18,997 nucleotides of DNA from Rickettsiales bacterium (GCA_028282625.1 JANQHP010000073.1:1-18997); one strand, 5' to 3'. Shown: positions 6,678 through 14,988, counted from the first letter of the stretch. Notes: generated from the letters alone by a model not told the origin. Numbers and translations: made by a program.

Positions 6678-7100
6678 ATGAGTGATTACAGCAATAGGCC
6701 ATTTGGAAAGCCGCATGAAGTTGCTTGGAGAGAAGATGCAATCATAGAATCTCAAAAAGCGGATGCAAGACTGCACGAAAGATGGGCAGTACAAGACGCA
6801 GCACGAAGAGGACCGAACTCTGTCTCCAGCACTTTTCCTACGCAACCCTCACGTGACATAGAGGATAGCACCATTGATGCTATGATTGCGCAAGATCAAA
6901 GAGCAATAGCATCCAGAGAAAGATATGAAGCAGGAAAACAGGGTTTCGTTATAACGGCAGATGGCTCAAAGATACCAGAAGAAATCTCTGTAAAGGACTT
7001 TGATGGCAAACCACTTGGTGTCAAACTCGTGTGGGCTGGAGATTCAGCCGCCATGCCCGGACCGGTCTTAATTACCTTAGATGAAAAAACCCAGGATTAG
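6678..7100 (+). CDS. Unrecognised protein, cassette 2 larger gene, N-terminal part
   Basis: This is 140 residues from ATG 6678, with AAGGA (6667-6671) 6 nt upstream; a TTG at 6660 is a poorer choice. The N-terminal half is charged and helical (WREDAIIESQKADARLHERW). The second half is strand-like (GFVITADGSKIPEEI, GKPLGVKLVWAGD, GPVLITLDEK). The frame ends at TAG 7098 just after the run GAAAAAACC. The missing C-terminal part lies in the -1 frame immediately after (7085-7390). A shift at A7084-7089 would join them into about 237 residues, close to the 226 predicted for its cassette 1 relative, so this is probably a broken or frameshifted gene. There is no signal peptide and no recognised family. 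Confidence 0.72.
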   Translation: MSDYSNRPFGKPHEVAWREDAIIESQKADARLHERWAVQDAARRGPNSVSSTFPTQPSRDIEDSTIDAMIAQDQRAIASRERYEAGKQGFVITADGSKIPEEISVKDFDGKPLGVKLVWAGDSAAMPGPVLITLDEKTQD

Positions 7101-7390
7101 GCACGAAACAAACACAAGCGCTGTTTGATCAAATAAAAATAGAGCTTTCAAGGCCCCAAGGAACATTTCCTGGTTATAGCTTTTCAGGGCAGAGTCAGGC
7201 AGTGCTCTATGTGGATAAAGGAAATTCTTATGCCTCTGTTAACGGTATGGATAGTGATTTTTTCTTTGATGTTAAGGCAATTGTAATGGAAGCAGCAGAA
7301 AGAGTGTTGCCTCCCAAGGAGTTGGCAGGCGCTAAAGGCACCGTCTCGGCACTCACTCCAGAGCTGGAAGCAGCACCTGAAAGAGTCTAA
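7085..7390 (+). CDS. C-terminal part of the cassette 2 larger gene, in the -1 frame
   Basis: This frame is open from 7085 to TAA 7388-7390 and has no good start of its own; the first candidates are GTG 7202 and later. It reads KNPGLGTKQTQALFDQIKIE, later AVLYVDKGNSYASVNGMDSD, then FFFDVKAIVMEAAERVLPP. That resembles the end of the cassette 1 protein: GVVVVQSPGQYTIDNCDLYS followed by a helix ALREHQ. The simplest reading is the 3' part of the gene at 6678, displaced by one base at the A6 run. An extra A, or -1 slippage of tRNA-Lys on A6, would restore it. Independent translation from 7202 is possible but lacks a Shine-Dalgarno sequence. Confidence 0.6.
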   Translation, partial: KNPGLGTKQTQALFDQIKIELSRPQGTFPGYSFSGQSQAVLYVDKGNSYASVNGMDSDFFFDVKAIVMEAAERVLPPKELAGAKGTVSALTPELEAAPERV

Positions 7391-7395
7391 TCCAC

Positions 7396-7629
7396 ATGGG
7401 CGCATGGACCAATAAAGTGGTGAATGCCAGTCAAGGCATTCTGCGGGTGGATTACCCGTTTGAGCGCGGTAATGCCTGGTATTTCGTCAAGCCCAAGCGC
7501 GGGATGAAGGAAAAATTTCTGGAATTGATGCAAAAGCCCGACCCGATTGATCTGGATGAGTATTGCGAAGTGTTGGCCAGAGGCTGGGGCGAACCGGACG
7601 CCGAAACCGTCACCCAATATTCCAGCTAA
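7396..7629 (+). CDS. Small unrecognised partner protein, cassette 2
   Basis: This is 77 residues from ATG 7396, only 5 nt after the stop of the preceding frame, with no clear Shine-Dalgarno sequence. Translation is therefore probably coupled to the larger gene, which the frameshift in that gene could disturb. The sequence NAWYFVKPKRGMKEKFLELM, then LDEYCEVLARGWGEPDAE and a final QYSS, aligns with the cassette 1 small protein at YF, FL, the LA-(S/R)-G-x-GEP motif and QY. It is soluble and lacks a signal peptide. It is shorter at the N-terminus than its relative. Function is unknown. Confidence 0.85.
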   Translation: MGAWTNKVVNASQGILRVDYPFERGNAWYFVKPKRGMKEKFLELMQKPDPIDLDEYCEVLARGWGEPDAETVTQYSS

Positions 7630-7652
7630 CACCTTACTCTATCTCAATAAAC

Positions 7653-7670
7653 ACTGCTACCCAGCAGTGC
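7653..7670 (-). terminator. Hairpin between convergent genes, weak terminator for tpsB
   Basis: CACTGCT-ACCC-AGCAGTG is a perfect 7-bp stem. On the minus strand it is followed by TTTATT, so it could end the tpsB transcript 60 nt past its stop. On the plus strand no U-tract follows. Confidence 0.38.
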
Positions 7671-7730
7671 AAGCTACCCCTCTCACTTCAAGGCAAGGCA
7701 GCGCCTGCGCTTCCAATCAAAGCGGGGGGA

Positions 7731-9449
7731 TTAAAGCTCTTTCTGGATGCGGAAATAGACCGTGTCGTGGTTGACGTTGGCCGAGTTATAGGAGCCAATC
7801 GTGCGGGCCCAGTCCAGACGGATCGAGGTTTCGCCCACTTTGGGGATATCCACATCAATTTGCGAGCCAAGCCCCACGCTGTGCAAATGCTGATCGGTTG
7901 GGCTGTTACGCCGGCCGTAAGAGGCACCCGAATCCCAGAAAGGGCCGACCGTCATCTCAATCCGCTCATGAAATTCCGGCAGCGGATGCTGGTATTCCAC
8001 CGTAAAGGCATAGCCCGCCTCGCCGGCTTCGGCCGCTGGCTCAAACCCACGCACGCTGCCATACCCACCCAGCGCAAAAAGCTGAGAGGAAAGCAGCTCA
8101 CCGCTCGCAATTTGCCCGGTCGCAGAAAAGGTAAAATCACCATCCGAGAAAGGCGAGAGCATGTTCAGATACACGGTCGGCTCAAAGCGCATCGCAAAAG
8201 GGTTCGCGTTCGTATTACTGATCCCCGGATCGTTTTCCTTCACCGCGCCCAGAATATCCAGGCCACGCACCACCCTGCCGCCCAGCAGCATCACATAATC
8301 ATCACCCCGGCGGATATAGGAACTGCTGATATACGCATCCCGCACATCATCATCGGATACGGCGACCGAAAGCCCAATCACATCACGGTAGGACTCATGC
8401 CGGCGGGAATCCAGCCCCGCGCGGATAATCCACTGCTCCTGACGCGTGTTGATCCACGCACGCGAGAGCGCCACATCCAGACCGTTGGTAATCCCGTGCA
8501 AGGCCTGCCCGGAAAGCCGCTCACCAAGCGTATTTTCCGTACGCGTGCCGGTAATCTCCAGCTTCGTGTTGTACCAAGGCAGCGGGAACACGCCGCCTAC
8601 CGCCACGCTCCACAGCTCGGTTTCGGAGCGACGCGCATCGGCAAAAATCGTTTCCCCAAGGCCGAGGAAATTGCTCTTTTCCACATGGCCGGTCAGCACA
8701 TGTTCACCGGTCAGCGGGCTGCCATAATTATCAAAGGTGAGCGACTGAATATCCTCTTCCTCTTCGGCCTGCTTCACGTCCAGCATAATGTCGGTCGCGC
8801 CGAACTCTTTCCCGCGCTTGAGCACCACAAACGCATCCAGATTCGGCAGATCGTCAATGTCATTGACCAGCGACTCCACCGCCGCCTCATCAAAAATTTC
8901 CTTCTCTTCCAGATCAATCCGGCCATCGACCATGCCCTGCACAATCGCGGGATGCAGTGCCTGGTCTGCATTATTGATCTGCACGCCACCAATATGCGCT
9001 TCCACAATCACCACTTCCAGCACCCCATCGCCCAGATTCTGCGGCGGCACCACCACACGCACCAAAATATAACCCTGGCGGTAATAATAGCTCGATACAT
9101 CAAATTTCAACTGCTCCAAATCGCCCTTGGTAAAGGGACGCTCCAGGTAGCCGGCCACCACCTGATCGAGCAATTCGGTGGATATTTTCTTATTGCCTTT
9201 AAAGGTAATCGCCTTGATATGGGCCACAATTTCTTCGGCCGCTTCTTCCTCACTCAAAGCGGGTTCTTCTTGCAACGGTGCTTTTTCCGGTGTTCTGAGC
9301 TGCAGCTTCTCCGGGATCTCCACCTCCGGACGTGCCCGATCCACCACACCAGGGTCGCCGGCCTGCGCGAACGCTACAAAAGGCATGGCACCACACGCCA
9401 CCGCCACGCTTAGAAAAGCTTTGATTCGTTTAAGCGAAAAGCACAACAC
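7731..9449 (-). CDS. Two-partner secretion outer-membrane transporter (TpsB, FhaC/ShlB family)
   Basis: This is 572 residues. The Sec signal peptide is about residues 1-30 (LKRIKAFLSVAVACGAMPFV, cleavage near AFAQA). An acidic Pro/Glu linker follows, then POTRA domains from about residue 76 (ITFKGNKKISTELLD, YRQGYILVRVVVPP, GVLEVVIVEAHIGGV). From about 245 to the end lies a 16-strand-type beta-barrel. GGYGSVRGFEP at 461-471 matches the conserved VRGY/F motif on the loop that enters the barrel. The family exports a TpsA partner across the outer membrane. Family members usually end in Phe; this one ends RIQKEL. The start is GTG 9449 with AAGGG about 10 nt upstream; no ATG is available before the signal peptide. 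It is divergent from the adhesin gene at 9736, its obvious substrate. Confidence 0.93.
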   Translation of the reverse strand: MLCFSLKRIKAFLSVAVACGAMPFVAFAQAGDPGVVDRARPEVEIPEKLQLRTPEKAPLQEEPALSEEEAAEEIVAHIKAITFKGNKKISTELLDQVVAGYLERPFTKGDLEQLKFDVSSYYYRQGYILVRVVVPPQNLGDGVLEVVIVEAHIGGVQINNADQALHPAIVQGMVDGRIDLEEKEIFDEAAVESLVNDIDDLPNLDAFVVLKRGKEFGATDIMLDVKQAEEEEDIQSLTFDNYGSPLTGEHVLTGHVEKSNFLGLGETIFADARRSETELWSVAVGGVFPLPWYNTKLEITGTRTENTLGERLSGQALHGITNGLDVALSRAWINTRQEQWIIRAGLDSRRHESYRDVIGLSVAVSDDDVRDAYISSSYIRRGDDYVMLLGGRVVRGLDILGAVKENDPGISNTNANPFAMRFEPTVYLNMLSPFSDGDFTFSATGQIASGELLSSQLFALGGYGSVRGFEPAAEAGEAGYAFTVEYQHPLPEFHERIEMTVGPFWDSGASYGRRNSPTDQHLHSVGLGSQIDVDIPKVGETSIRLDWARTIGSYNSANVNHDTVYFRIQKEL

Positions 9450-9504
9450 AATAACAAGACCCTTAAGTTTTTTATGTATTTCTAGTGACGTTCATGTCCG
9501 TGGA

Positions 9505-9533
9505 TTTATATCCAAAACACCGCACCTTACCAA
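9505..9533 (-). promoter_or_regulatory. Candidate tpsB promoter
   Basis: On the minus strand: TTGGTA (9533-9528), a 17-nt spacer, then TATAAA (9510-9505). The leader would be about 50 nt. It lies about 50 bp from the oppositely directed tpsA promoter, so one regulator could act on both. Confidence 0.5.
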
Positions 9534-9585
9534 GCCCCTCATAGCCAGTTTTACCCTAAGAGTCCATGCTTTTTTTTATTTGTGC

Positions 9586-9614
9586 TGGACAAAGGGGGTG
9601 CTTATCTATATAAT
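9586..9614 (+). promoter_or_regulatory. Strong candidate promoter for tpsA
   Basis: TGGACA (9586-9591, 5 of 6), a 17-nt spacer, then a perfect TATAAT (9609-9614). The predicted transcript starts near 9621, leaving a leader of about 115 nt before ATG 9736. Confidence 0.68.
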
Positions 9615-9620
9615 GTGATG

Positions 9621-9735
9621 CAAATTTAGCACAAATGCGCTAAGTTTTTAGATAAAATTTTCGCTATTTTTAACAGCGCATGGTTCAAGGTGGTGTGACA
9701 CTCTGGGCAAGCGCCCAAATCTACGGAGTATAGAC
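9621..9735 (+). other. Structured 5' leader of tpsA
   Basis: ATGCGCT (9635-9641) pairs with AGCGCAT (9675-9681) across an AT-rich 33-nt loop. TGGGC-AAGC-GCCCA (9704-9717) forms a second hairpin that ends 7 nt before the Shine-Dalgarno GGAG (9725-9728). A role in translation or transcript stability is possible but not shown. Confidence 0.35.
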
Positions 9736-12700
9736 ATGAATAATCGTTATGGTACTGCCAGCCTGGAGCAAAAGAGCTGGAGAATCTTCAAGCGTAACAA
9801 GCAAGTATGGAACGGCTGCATGAGCGTGCTCACTGGCGCCGTGTTGCTTTTCGCCGCCAATGACGCACAAGCGCTTGGTCCAACCGGTGAAGTGATCAAT
9901 AGCGGCGTGGGGAGTGTCAGCCGGCCCAATGTTAATGAAACCATTGTTGACCAATCTACCGGCGTGCTGGATATCAACTGGAACGATTTTTCTTCCTCTT
10001 CAGGCCACACCATCCGCTTTAACTCTAGCGTTGGCCCACGTTCGGTCACCATCAACACCGTGGATAGCGGCATCCCAAGCTTCTTAGATGGCGCCTTGCT
10101 TTCGGCGCACCGTATCTTTGTACAAAACAGTGCCGGCATCGTCTTCGGCCCGAATTCCCAGGTCAATGTAGGTGCGCTCCTTGCGACTACCTCCAACCTA
10201 ACCGGCTTTACCACCGATGGTCTTGGCTTCCTAGATGGCGCTACTTTTGACGGCACAGGTGCCGGCACGGTAGCAAACCAGGGTGACATCACGGTTTCTC
10301 CTGGTGGCTTTGCCTTCCTGATTGCACCGAAAGTGATGAATACTGGTTCCATTACCGCCGATGTGCATCTGATCCAAGGACCTCATGTGAATGGTCGCCC
10401 TTCCCCGTTGCTTGAAACGGGCCGCGTGGAACTGGCTTCTGCCCAAAAATTTGCCGTCGACCTCACAGGCAGCGGTCAAGTGATGTTTGAAGCCACGCGT
10501 GATGATCTTTCCGATGCGGAAATTGGCGTTACCAACACAGGCGATATCACCGCACATGGTGGCGAAGTCACCCTTTCCGCTCATGTCGCAAGCGCTTTGG
10601 CAGTCAATGTTATCAACGTGGATGGCGGTTTGATTGACACCAGCAGTGTCGATCTAGGCATTGATATCAACGGTCAACCGATCGTCGTCGCAACAGGTGC
10701 TGGCAAAACCGAATTCTTCACCAACGACTTAAGAGGGGAAGGCGGACGCTATGGCCAGGTCACCCTGACCAATAATGGTGTAGGCGAAGGCATCAACTCC
10801 GGCGATGTGCGTATTGAAACCGATTCCGCGTCGCTCAATAGTAACATTAGCGCCACCAACGTCGATATTCTGGTCCACGAAGATGACTATGTGGCCATTT
10901 TAGATGGGGATATCACCGCCGACCGCGTGAATATCGCCGGCCGTAATGGCGGTTCTGCGAACAAAGTCGCACTGAACACCACCATCAACACGGCGCAGCT
11001 CGAAGGTGAGTCCAAGCACACGCTGCTCTACGAAGATGGGCACACGCAACAAGCAGCCGATATCACCGAAACCAACGGCAAGCTAGACATCCGTCCTGGC
11101 GTCCATGAAGCGGCTGAAATCGACCGTCCGATGCACATTTTCAGCCACACCAATGCTGTCATTGATGCGCTTGGTGCTGACCATGGCTTAAAGCTTAATG
11201 TAGGCCGTGGCTTTGGCGAAGCCTTTACGATTGAAAACATCACCGTACGCAACGCGACCAAAGCCAATATTGGCGCGGCACGCGTCGCACCGGGTCAAGA
11301 TAACGACAACCCGGTGGTCAACCTGCCAATCGGCGGCGCTGCATACTTGACTTTAGAGGGCGTTACACTTGAAAATGGCGGCGCAGGTCTGCAATTTGCT
11401 GATAACCTCCTGGTCGAAGTGAACAACTCCAACTTCACCAATAACGATGTCGGTATCCTCGCCACCACATCAGCTTTGAATCCTGGCATGTCTTCGGGTG
11501 AACTTGAGTCCAGCGGGAATGTCTTCACCAACAACAACACCGGTATTTTGGTGGAAGAAGCTGGCGCCCTAAAAGACTTCACCTCCAACGGTGACAAGTT
11601 CTACGGCACCGGCACTTCAAGCGGTGAAACCGGCATCAATGTCGGTGGCCGCGCGGGTGGTGTGGAAATCACCAACGCGACGTTTGAGGGCTTGGAGACC
11701 GGCGTAGAGCTCAGCAACGCCCCTGACGCAAGCATTGTAGATTCCACCTTTACCGATATGGGTACCGGTGTCGATGCAAGCAACGCAAGCTATAGGCTGA
11801 CTGTAGCAGATAGCGAATTCACCAATGTGGATGGCTCTGCCATTAGTGTCAGCAACAGCAACCTGCTCACCGTACGCGAAGTGGACGTGACCAACGCGGA
11901 TATCGCCGTGGAAATTGATAGCAGCAACGACGCGCTGATTGAAGGTCTGACCGCAGAAGATGTCGCAACCGGTGTGGATGCGATCAACTCCCGCCGCGTG
12001 ACCGTGACCAAGAGTAGCTTCACTGGCACTGCGCCAGGCTTAGCCGGCGAGGGTATTCTCCTCGATAACGTCTCCAACGAAGCCGTCATTCGTGACAACG
12101 ACTTTGACGGTGTGGATACAGCCATCACCATCATCGGCAGCAACTACGCCCATCTGGACAATGTACGCATTCAAAACGCTGAAACCGGTGTGATCTTGGA
12201 TGGTGCAAATCACGCCAAAATCAACGGCAAATCCAGCTTCACTAATGTGGGCACCGGTGTAGATGCGTTCAACAACAGCGACACGCTGGAAGTCACCGAC
12301 ACAACCTTCACCACGGTGAGCAAAGCCGCGATCCAGGTGGATGGTACCGACAATATGGTGACACGTGATATCAGCATTGATGGCGCCGATACCGGGATCA
12401 AGCTGACCAACGCACGTGATGCCGAGCTGCAGGAAAACACCAACATCAGCAACGTACGCGTGGGTGTGGATGCGCTGAATTCACGGACCCTGGCCATGAA
12501 CAACAGCACCATCAGCAACGCCAGCGAAATAGGCGTCTCGCTTGATGGAAGCTTTGATTCGACGCTGACCAAAGTGAAAGTCACCCATGACAATACCCGT
12601 AAAACGGATTACGCGGTGAAAATCGTGAACAGTGACCGTGTGGTGCTCGATGGTGTGGAAATCACCCAGGCAGAAGATGCCATTGATATCATCGATTCTA

Positions 12701-14928
12701 AGAATGTGGAACTTAAAGACGTCAAACTTGTCAATGTCTTGACCGGTCTTAAAGCCACACGTGCCGATGGGCTCCTTGCCACAGGGTTAAACGTCGATAA
12801 CACCAATCTTGGCTCGATCGTAGGGAACAGCCTCGGTGCCATCCTGTTTGAAAGCAACAATGTGGATATCGTCAACACCACCATTACGAATACCCATGCC
12901 GGCATTGTAGCCACACCGGGTAGCGACGGTTTACTGCTAGACGATGTCACCGTCACAAACGGCGATATCGGCGTACAGCTGATTCAAACAAAGGGTACCG
13001 AAATACGCAATTCCAAGTTCAACGATACCTTTAACGGCATCACCGCGCTTGGCACTGAGGACCTGACGGTGGATAACACCAGCTTCACCAACACCAAAGC
13101 GCCGGCGCTGACCAATCCGATCAACAGCTTCTTAAGCGATGCTTCGATTGTGCTCGATGGGGTCACCAAAGCGTCGGTGACCAACAACAAATTTAGCGGT
13201 ACACGTGAAACGGCTATTGATGTGGCTGGTAGCACCGGTGTCACCGTCGATAACGCCACCATCTCCGATGCCAAGACCGGTATCAATGTGGATGGCTCTG
13301 GCGGCACACGCATCGTCAACTCCAATATCAACGACGTAGATACGGCTGTTGTCCTTAAAGCAAGTGATGATAGTGTGATCAACAATCTAACGGTCACGGA
13401 TGCCAACACAGCGATTGATATCGACGAATCCAAGAATGTTCAGGCGGACATCATCAATACCACCAACGTCGTGACTGGCTTACGCGCCAATCGCGCCGAT
13501 GGACTCTTCGTGAGTGGCCTGACCGTGAACAACACCAACCTTGGCCCGATCACAGGCAATAGCGTTGGCGTGCAGCTGTTCGACAGTGAAGGCGTGGATA
13601 TCGTGAATGCCACCCTGACCGACGCACATGCAGGTATTGTGGCAGGCCCCGGAAGCGATGGTCTGACCTTGGATAACGTCACCGTTGAAGGTGGTGATAT
13701 CGGGCTGCAGCTTGTCTTGACCAAAGAGACCGAGGTGCTGAATTCCAAGTTCAACGATACCTTTAACGGTATCACTGCGCTTGGAACAGAGGGCCTAACG
13801 GTGGATAACACATCCTTCACCAATACCAAGGCACCGACGCTCAGCAATCCAAGCAACAGCTTCCTAAGCAACACAGCGATTGTACTCGATGGTGTGACCA
13901 AAGCTTCGGTGACCAACAACACAACGTTTAGCGGTACGCGCGAAACGGCCATTGATGTGGTTGGTAGCAGCGATGTGACCGTAGATAGTGTTACCATTAC
14001 CGATGCTGACACCGGGATCAATATCGATAGCTCCGATGGCACACGTGTGCTGAACTCCAATATCAGCGATGTGGATACGGCTGTGATCTTGGATGGAAGC
14101 GATAACAGCACCGTGGATAACCTCACCGTCGATACCGCCAAAGCGGGTGTAGAAGTGAGCAACTCCGATGATGCGACCGTGCAGAACAGTACCTTTACTG
14201 ATGCCACCATTGCGGTGGATGCTTCCTCTAGCAACCGCTTGACCGTGGATGACATCACCGTCACCGAAGGTGATTTGGGTGTAGGACTGTTTGACTCCGA
14301 CGGTGGCATTGTACGCAACTCCGAGTTCAACAACACGTTTAGTGGTATCTTCACCGATAACTCGGATAGCCTGACGGTCGAAGCCAACAGCTTCAACAAT
14401 TTTGCTCCGGTCTCACTGACTGATGCCAGCAACAGCTTCTTGCCTGAAGCCTCGCTCACGCTGAACAATGTGGACGGTGCGAAGATTGTGGATAACAACT
14501 TCAACGAAAACCGTGACGACATCGTGCTGCGTGGATCTGCTACGGATAACGTCACCGTCACAGGCAACAACTTCACCAGTGCCAGCGGCAACTATTTCCG
14601 CTTGGAAGATGGTGCGCTTAACGGCCAGGTGCTCGATGCATCCGATAACACCTATCAGGCTGTCAGAGCATCTGACTTCAACTTCCTCGAGTTCCTGGCA
14701 GCAGAAAGCCGCGTGATCGACTTTGAAGATACGCCAACAGGCGTCGCACCGACCGTAGGTGATGTCTTCTTCCAGTTCTTCCCTGGCTTCTCGAATGAGC
14801 TCTTAGATAGCGCCATTCCAACCATTAGCCTAAGCGTTGGCAGCCTGAGTGATCTGGCACCAGCCGCCGGTGAAGGGGAATTCTGTGACGTGGTGAACTA
14901 CAACTGCCCGGATGAAGAAAGCATCTAA
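9736..14928 (+). CDS. Two-partner secretion adhesin (TpsA), beta-helix exoprotein
   Basis: This is 1730 residues. A long signal peptide with an extended basic N-region (residues 1-46; KRNKQVWNGC then VLTGAVLLFAANDAQA) is typical of very large exoproteins. The TPS/haemagglutination domain follows at about 47-165: INWNDFSSSSGHTIRFN, NSAGIVFGPNSQVNVGALLA. This domain is recognised by the TpsB POTRA region. From about residue 480 to 1620 runs a chain of short right-handed beta-helix coils rich in Asn, Thr, Asp and Gly (patterns such as NADIAVEI, TGVDA). The mature protein has only two cysteines, C1717 and C1724, in EFCDVVNYNCPDEESI at the end. GGAG lies 7 nt before the ATG. No toxin or CdiA-type C-terminal domain is visible, so an adhesin is the best call. 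Its partner is the divergent tpsB. Confidence 0.94.
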   Translation: MNNRYGTASLEQKSWRIFKRNKQVWNGCMSVLTGAVLLFAANDAQALGPTGEVINSGVGSVSRPNVNETIVDQSTGVLDINWNDFSSSSGHTIRFNSSVGPRSVTINTVDSGIPSFLDGALLSAHRIFVQNSAGIVFGPNSQVNVGALLATTSNLTGFTTDGLGFLDGATFDGTGAGTVANQGDITVSPGGFAFLIAPKVMNTGSITADVHLIQGPHVNGRPSPLLETGRVELASAQKFAVDLTGSGQVMFEATRDDLSDAEIGVTNTGDITAHGGEVTLSAHVASALAVNVINVDGGLIDTSSVDLGIDINGQPIVVATGAGKTEFFTNDLRGEGGRYGQVTLTNNGVGEGINSGDVRIETDSASLNSNISATNVDILVHEDDYVAILDGDITADRVNIAGRNGGSANKVALNTTINTAQLEGESKHTLLYEDGHTQQAADITETNGKLDIRPGVHEAAEIDRPMHIFSHTNAVIDALGADHGLKLNVGRGFGEAFTIENITVRNATKANIGAARVAPGQDNDNPVVNLPIGGAAYLTLEGVTLENGGAGLQFADNLLVEVNNSNFTNNDVGILATTSALNPGMSSGELESSGNVFTNNNTGILVEEAGALKDFTSNGDKFYGTGTSSGETGINVGGRAGGVEITNATFEGLETGVELSNAPDASIVDSTFTDMGTGVDASNASYRLTVADSEFTNVDGSAISVSNSNLLTVREVDVTNADIAVEIDSSNDALIEGLTAEDVATGVDAINSRRVTVTKSSFTGTAPGLAGEGILLDNVSNEAVIRDNDFDGVDTAITIIGSNYAHLDNVRIQNAETGVILDGANHAKINGKSSFTNVGTGVDAFNNSDTLEVTDTTFTTVSKAAIQVDGTDNMVTRDISIDGADTGIKLTNARDAELQENTNISNVRVGVDALNSRTLAMNNSTISNASEIGVSLDGSFDSTLTKVKVTHDNTRKTDYAVKIVNSDRVVLDGVEITQAEDAIDIIDSKNVELKDVKLVNVLTGLKATRADGLLATGLNVDNTNLGSIVGNSLGAILFESNNVDIVNTTITNTHAGIVATPGSDGLLLDDVTVTNGDIGVQLIQTKGTEIRNSKFNDTFNGITALGTEDLTVDNTSFTNTKAPALTNPINSFLSDASIVLDGVTKASVTNNKFSGTRETAIDVAGSTGVTVDNATISDAKTGINVDGSGGTRIVNSNINDVDTAVVLKASDDSVINNLTVTDANTAIDIDESKNVQADIINTTNVVTGLRANRADGLFVSGLTVNNTNLGPITGNSVGVQLFDSEGVDIVNATLTDAHAGIVAGPGSDGLTLDNVTVEGGDIGLQLVLTKETEVLNSKFNDTFNGITALGTEGLTVDNTSFTNTKAPTLSNPSNSFLSNTAIVLDGVTKASVTNNTTFSGTRETAIDVVGSSDVTVDSVTITDADTGINIDSSDGTRVLNSNISDVDTAVILDGSDNSTVDNLTVDTAKAGVEVSNSDDATVQNSTFTDATIAVDASSSNRLTVDDITVTEGDLGVGLFDSDGGIVRNSEFNNTFSGIFTDNSDSLTVEANSFNNFAPVSLTDASNSFLPEASLTLNNVDGAKIVDNNFNENRDDIVLRGSATDNVTVTGNNFTSASGNYFRLEDGALNGQVLDASDNTYQAVRASDFNFLEFLAAESRVIDFEDTPTGVAPTVGDVFFQFFPGFSNELLDSAIPTISLSVGSLSDLAPAAGEGEFCDVVNYNCPDEESI
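12646..14571 (+). repeat. Large in-frame tandem repeat in tpsA (about 732-nt unit)
   Basis: Copy 1 is 12646-13377 and copy 2 is 13378-14112, 244 and 245 codons (copy 2 has one extra Thr codon at NNTTFSGT). Both contain NSKFNDTFNGITALGTE, LTVDNTSFTNTKAP, IVLDGVTKASVTNN and FSGTRETAIDV. A shorter, more diverged third copy (14113 to about 14571) keeps VDNLTVDTAKAG, NSEFNNTFSGI and NSFLPEASL. DNA identity between copies 1 and 2 is high enough for recombination to change copy number. Confidence 0.88.
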
Positions 14929-14988
14929 GGTACTCTTGGCAACAACACAACCCTAGATACCACCTCCATACGATCCAGTTTGTGCCGA

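Larger units (their letters stand above)
5427..7629 (+). repeat. Tandem duplication of a promoter-plus-two-gene cassette
   Basis: Two consecutive units share order and sequence signals. Unit 1 runs from about 5427 to 6530 and unit 2 from about 6586 to 7629. Each starts with GCAAAGAAAA (5427 and 6586), then TTTGTTAAGGTTT and a -10 box at identical spacing, then a larger gene, then a small partner gene. The small proteins share a YF-x(n)-F-L-x(n)-L-x(n)-G-x-GEP-x(n)-Y pattern. The larger proteins share a looser C-terminal pattern. Divergence is high, so the duplication is old. Homology was judged by eye. Confidence 0.65.

Noticed and set aside
7705..7714. CTGCGCTTCC, matching the reverse complement of the conserved AAGCGCAG loop of the 77-nt element
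   Set aside because: None of the flanking helices or other conserved loops is present, so it is a chance match and not a third copy.
7563..9413. A 616-residue plus-strand open frame antisense to tpsB
   Set aside because: Its product is rich in His, Arg, Ile and Gln with no domain pattern, while the opposite strand encodes a complete TpsB with signal peptide, POTRA and barrel motifs. It is a codon-bias shadow.
12646..14571. Repeats in tpsA considered as a CRISPR array or satellite
   Set aside because: The unit is in frame, encodes beta-helix coils and has no short repeat-spacer structure.
13440..14591. A 383-residue minus-strand open frame, and several shorter ones, inside tpsA
   Set aside because: The products are low-complexity Ser/Val/Leu/Thr mirror images of the Asn/Thr/Asp repeats of TpsA. 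There are no Shine-Dalgarno sequences or domains.
14100..14928. Possible CdiA-type toxin domain at the TpsA C-terminus, with the small cassette proteins as immunity genes
   Set aside because: The C-terminus keeps the beta-helix and a short acidic tail with two Cys. No toxin domain or VENN-like boundary motif is visible, and the cassettes lie on the far side of tpsB with their own promoters.
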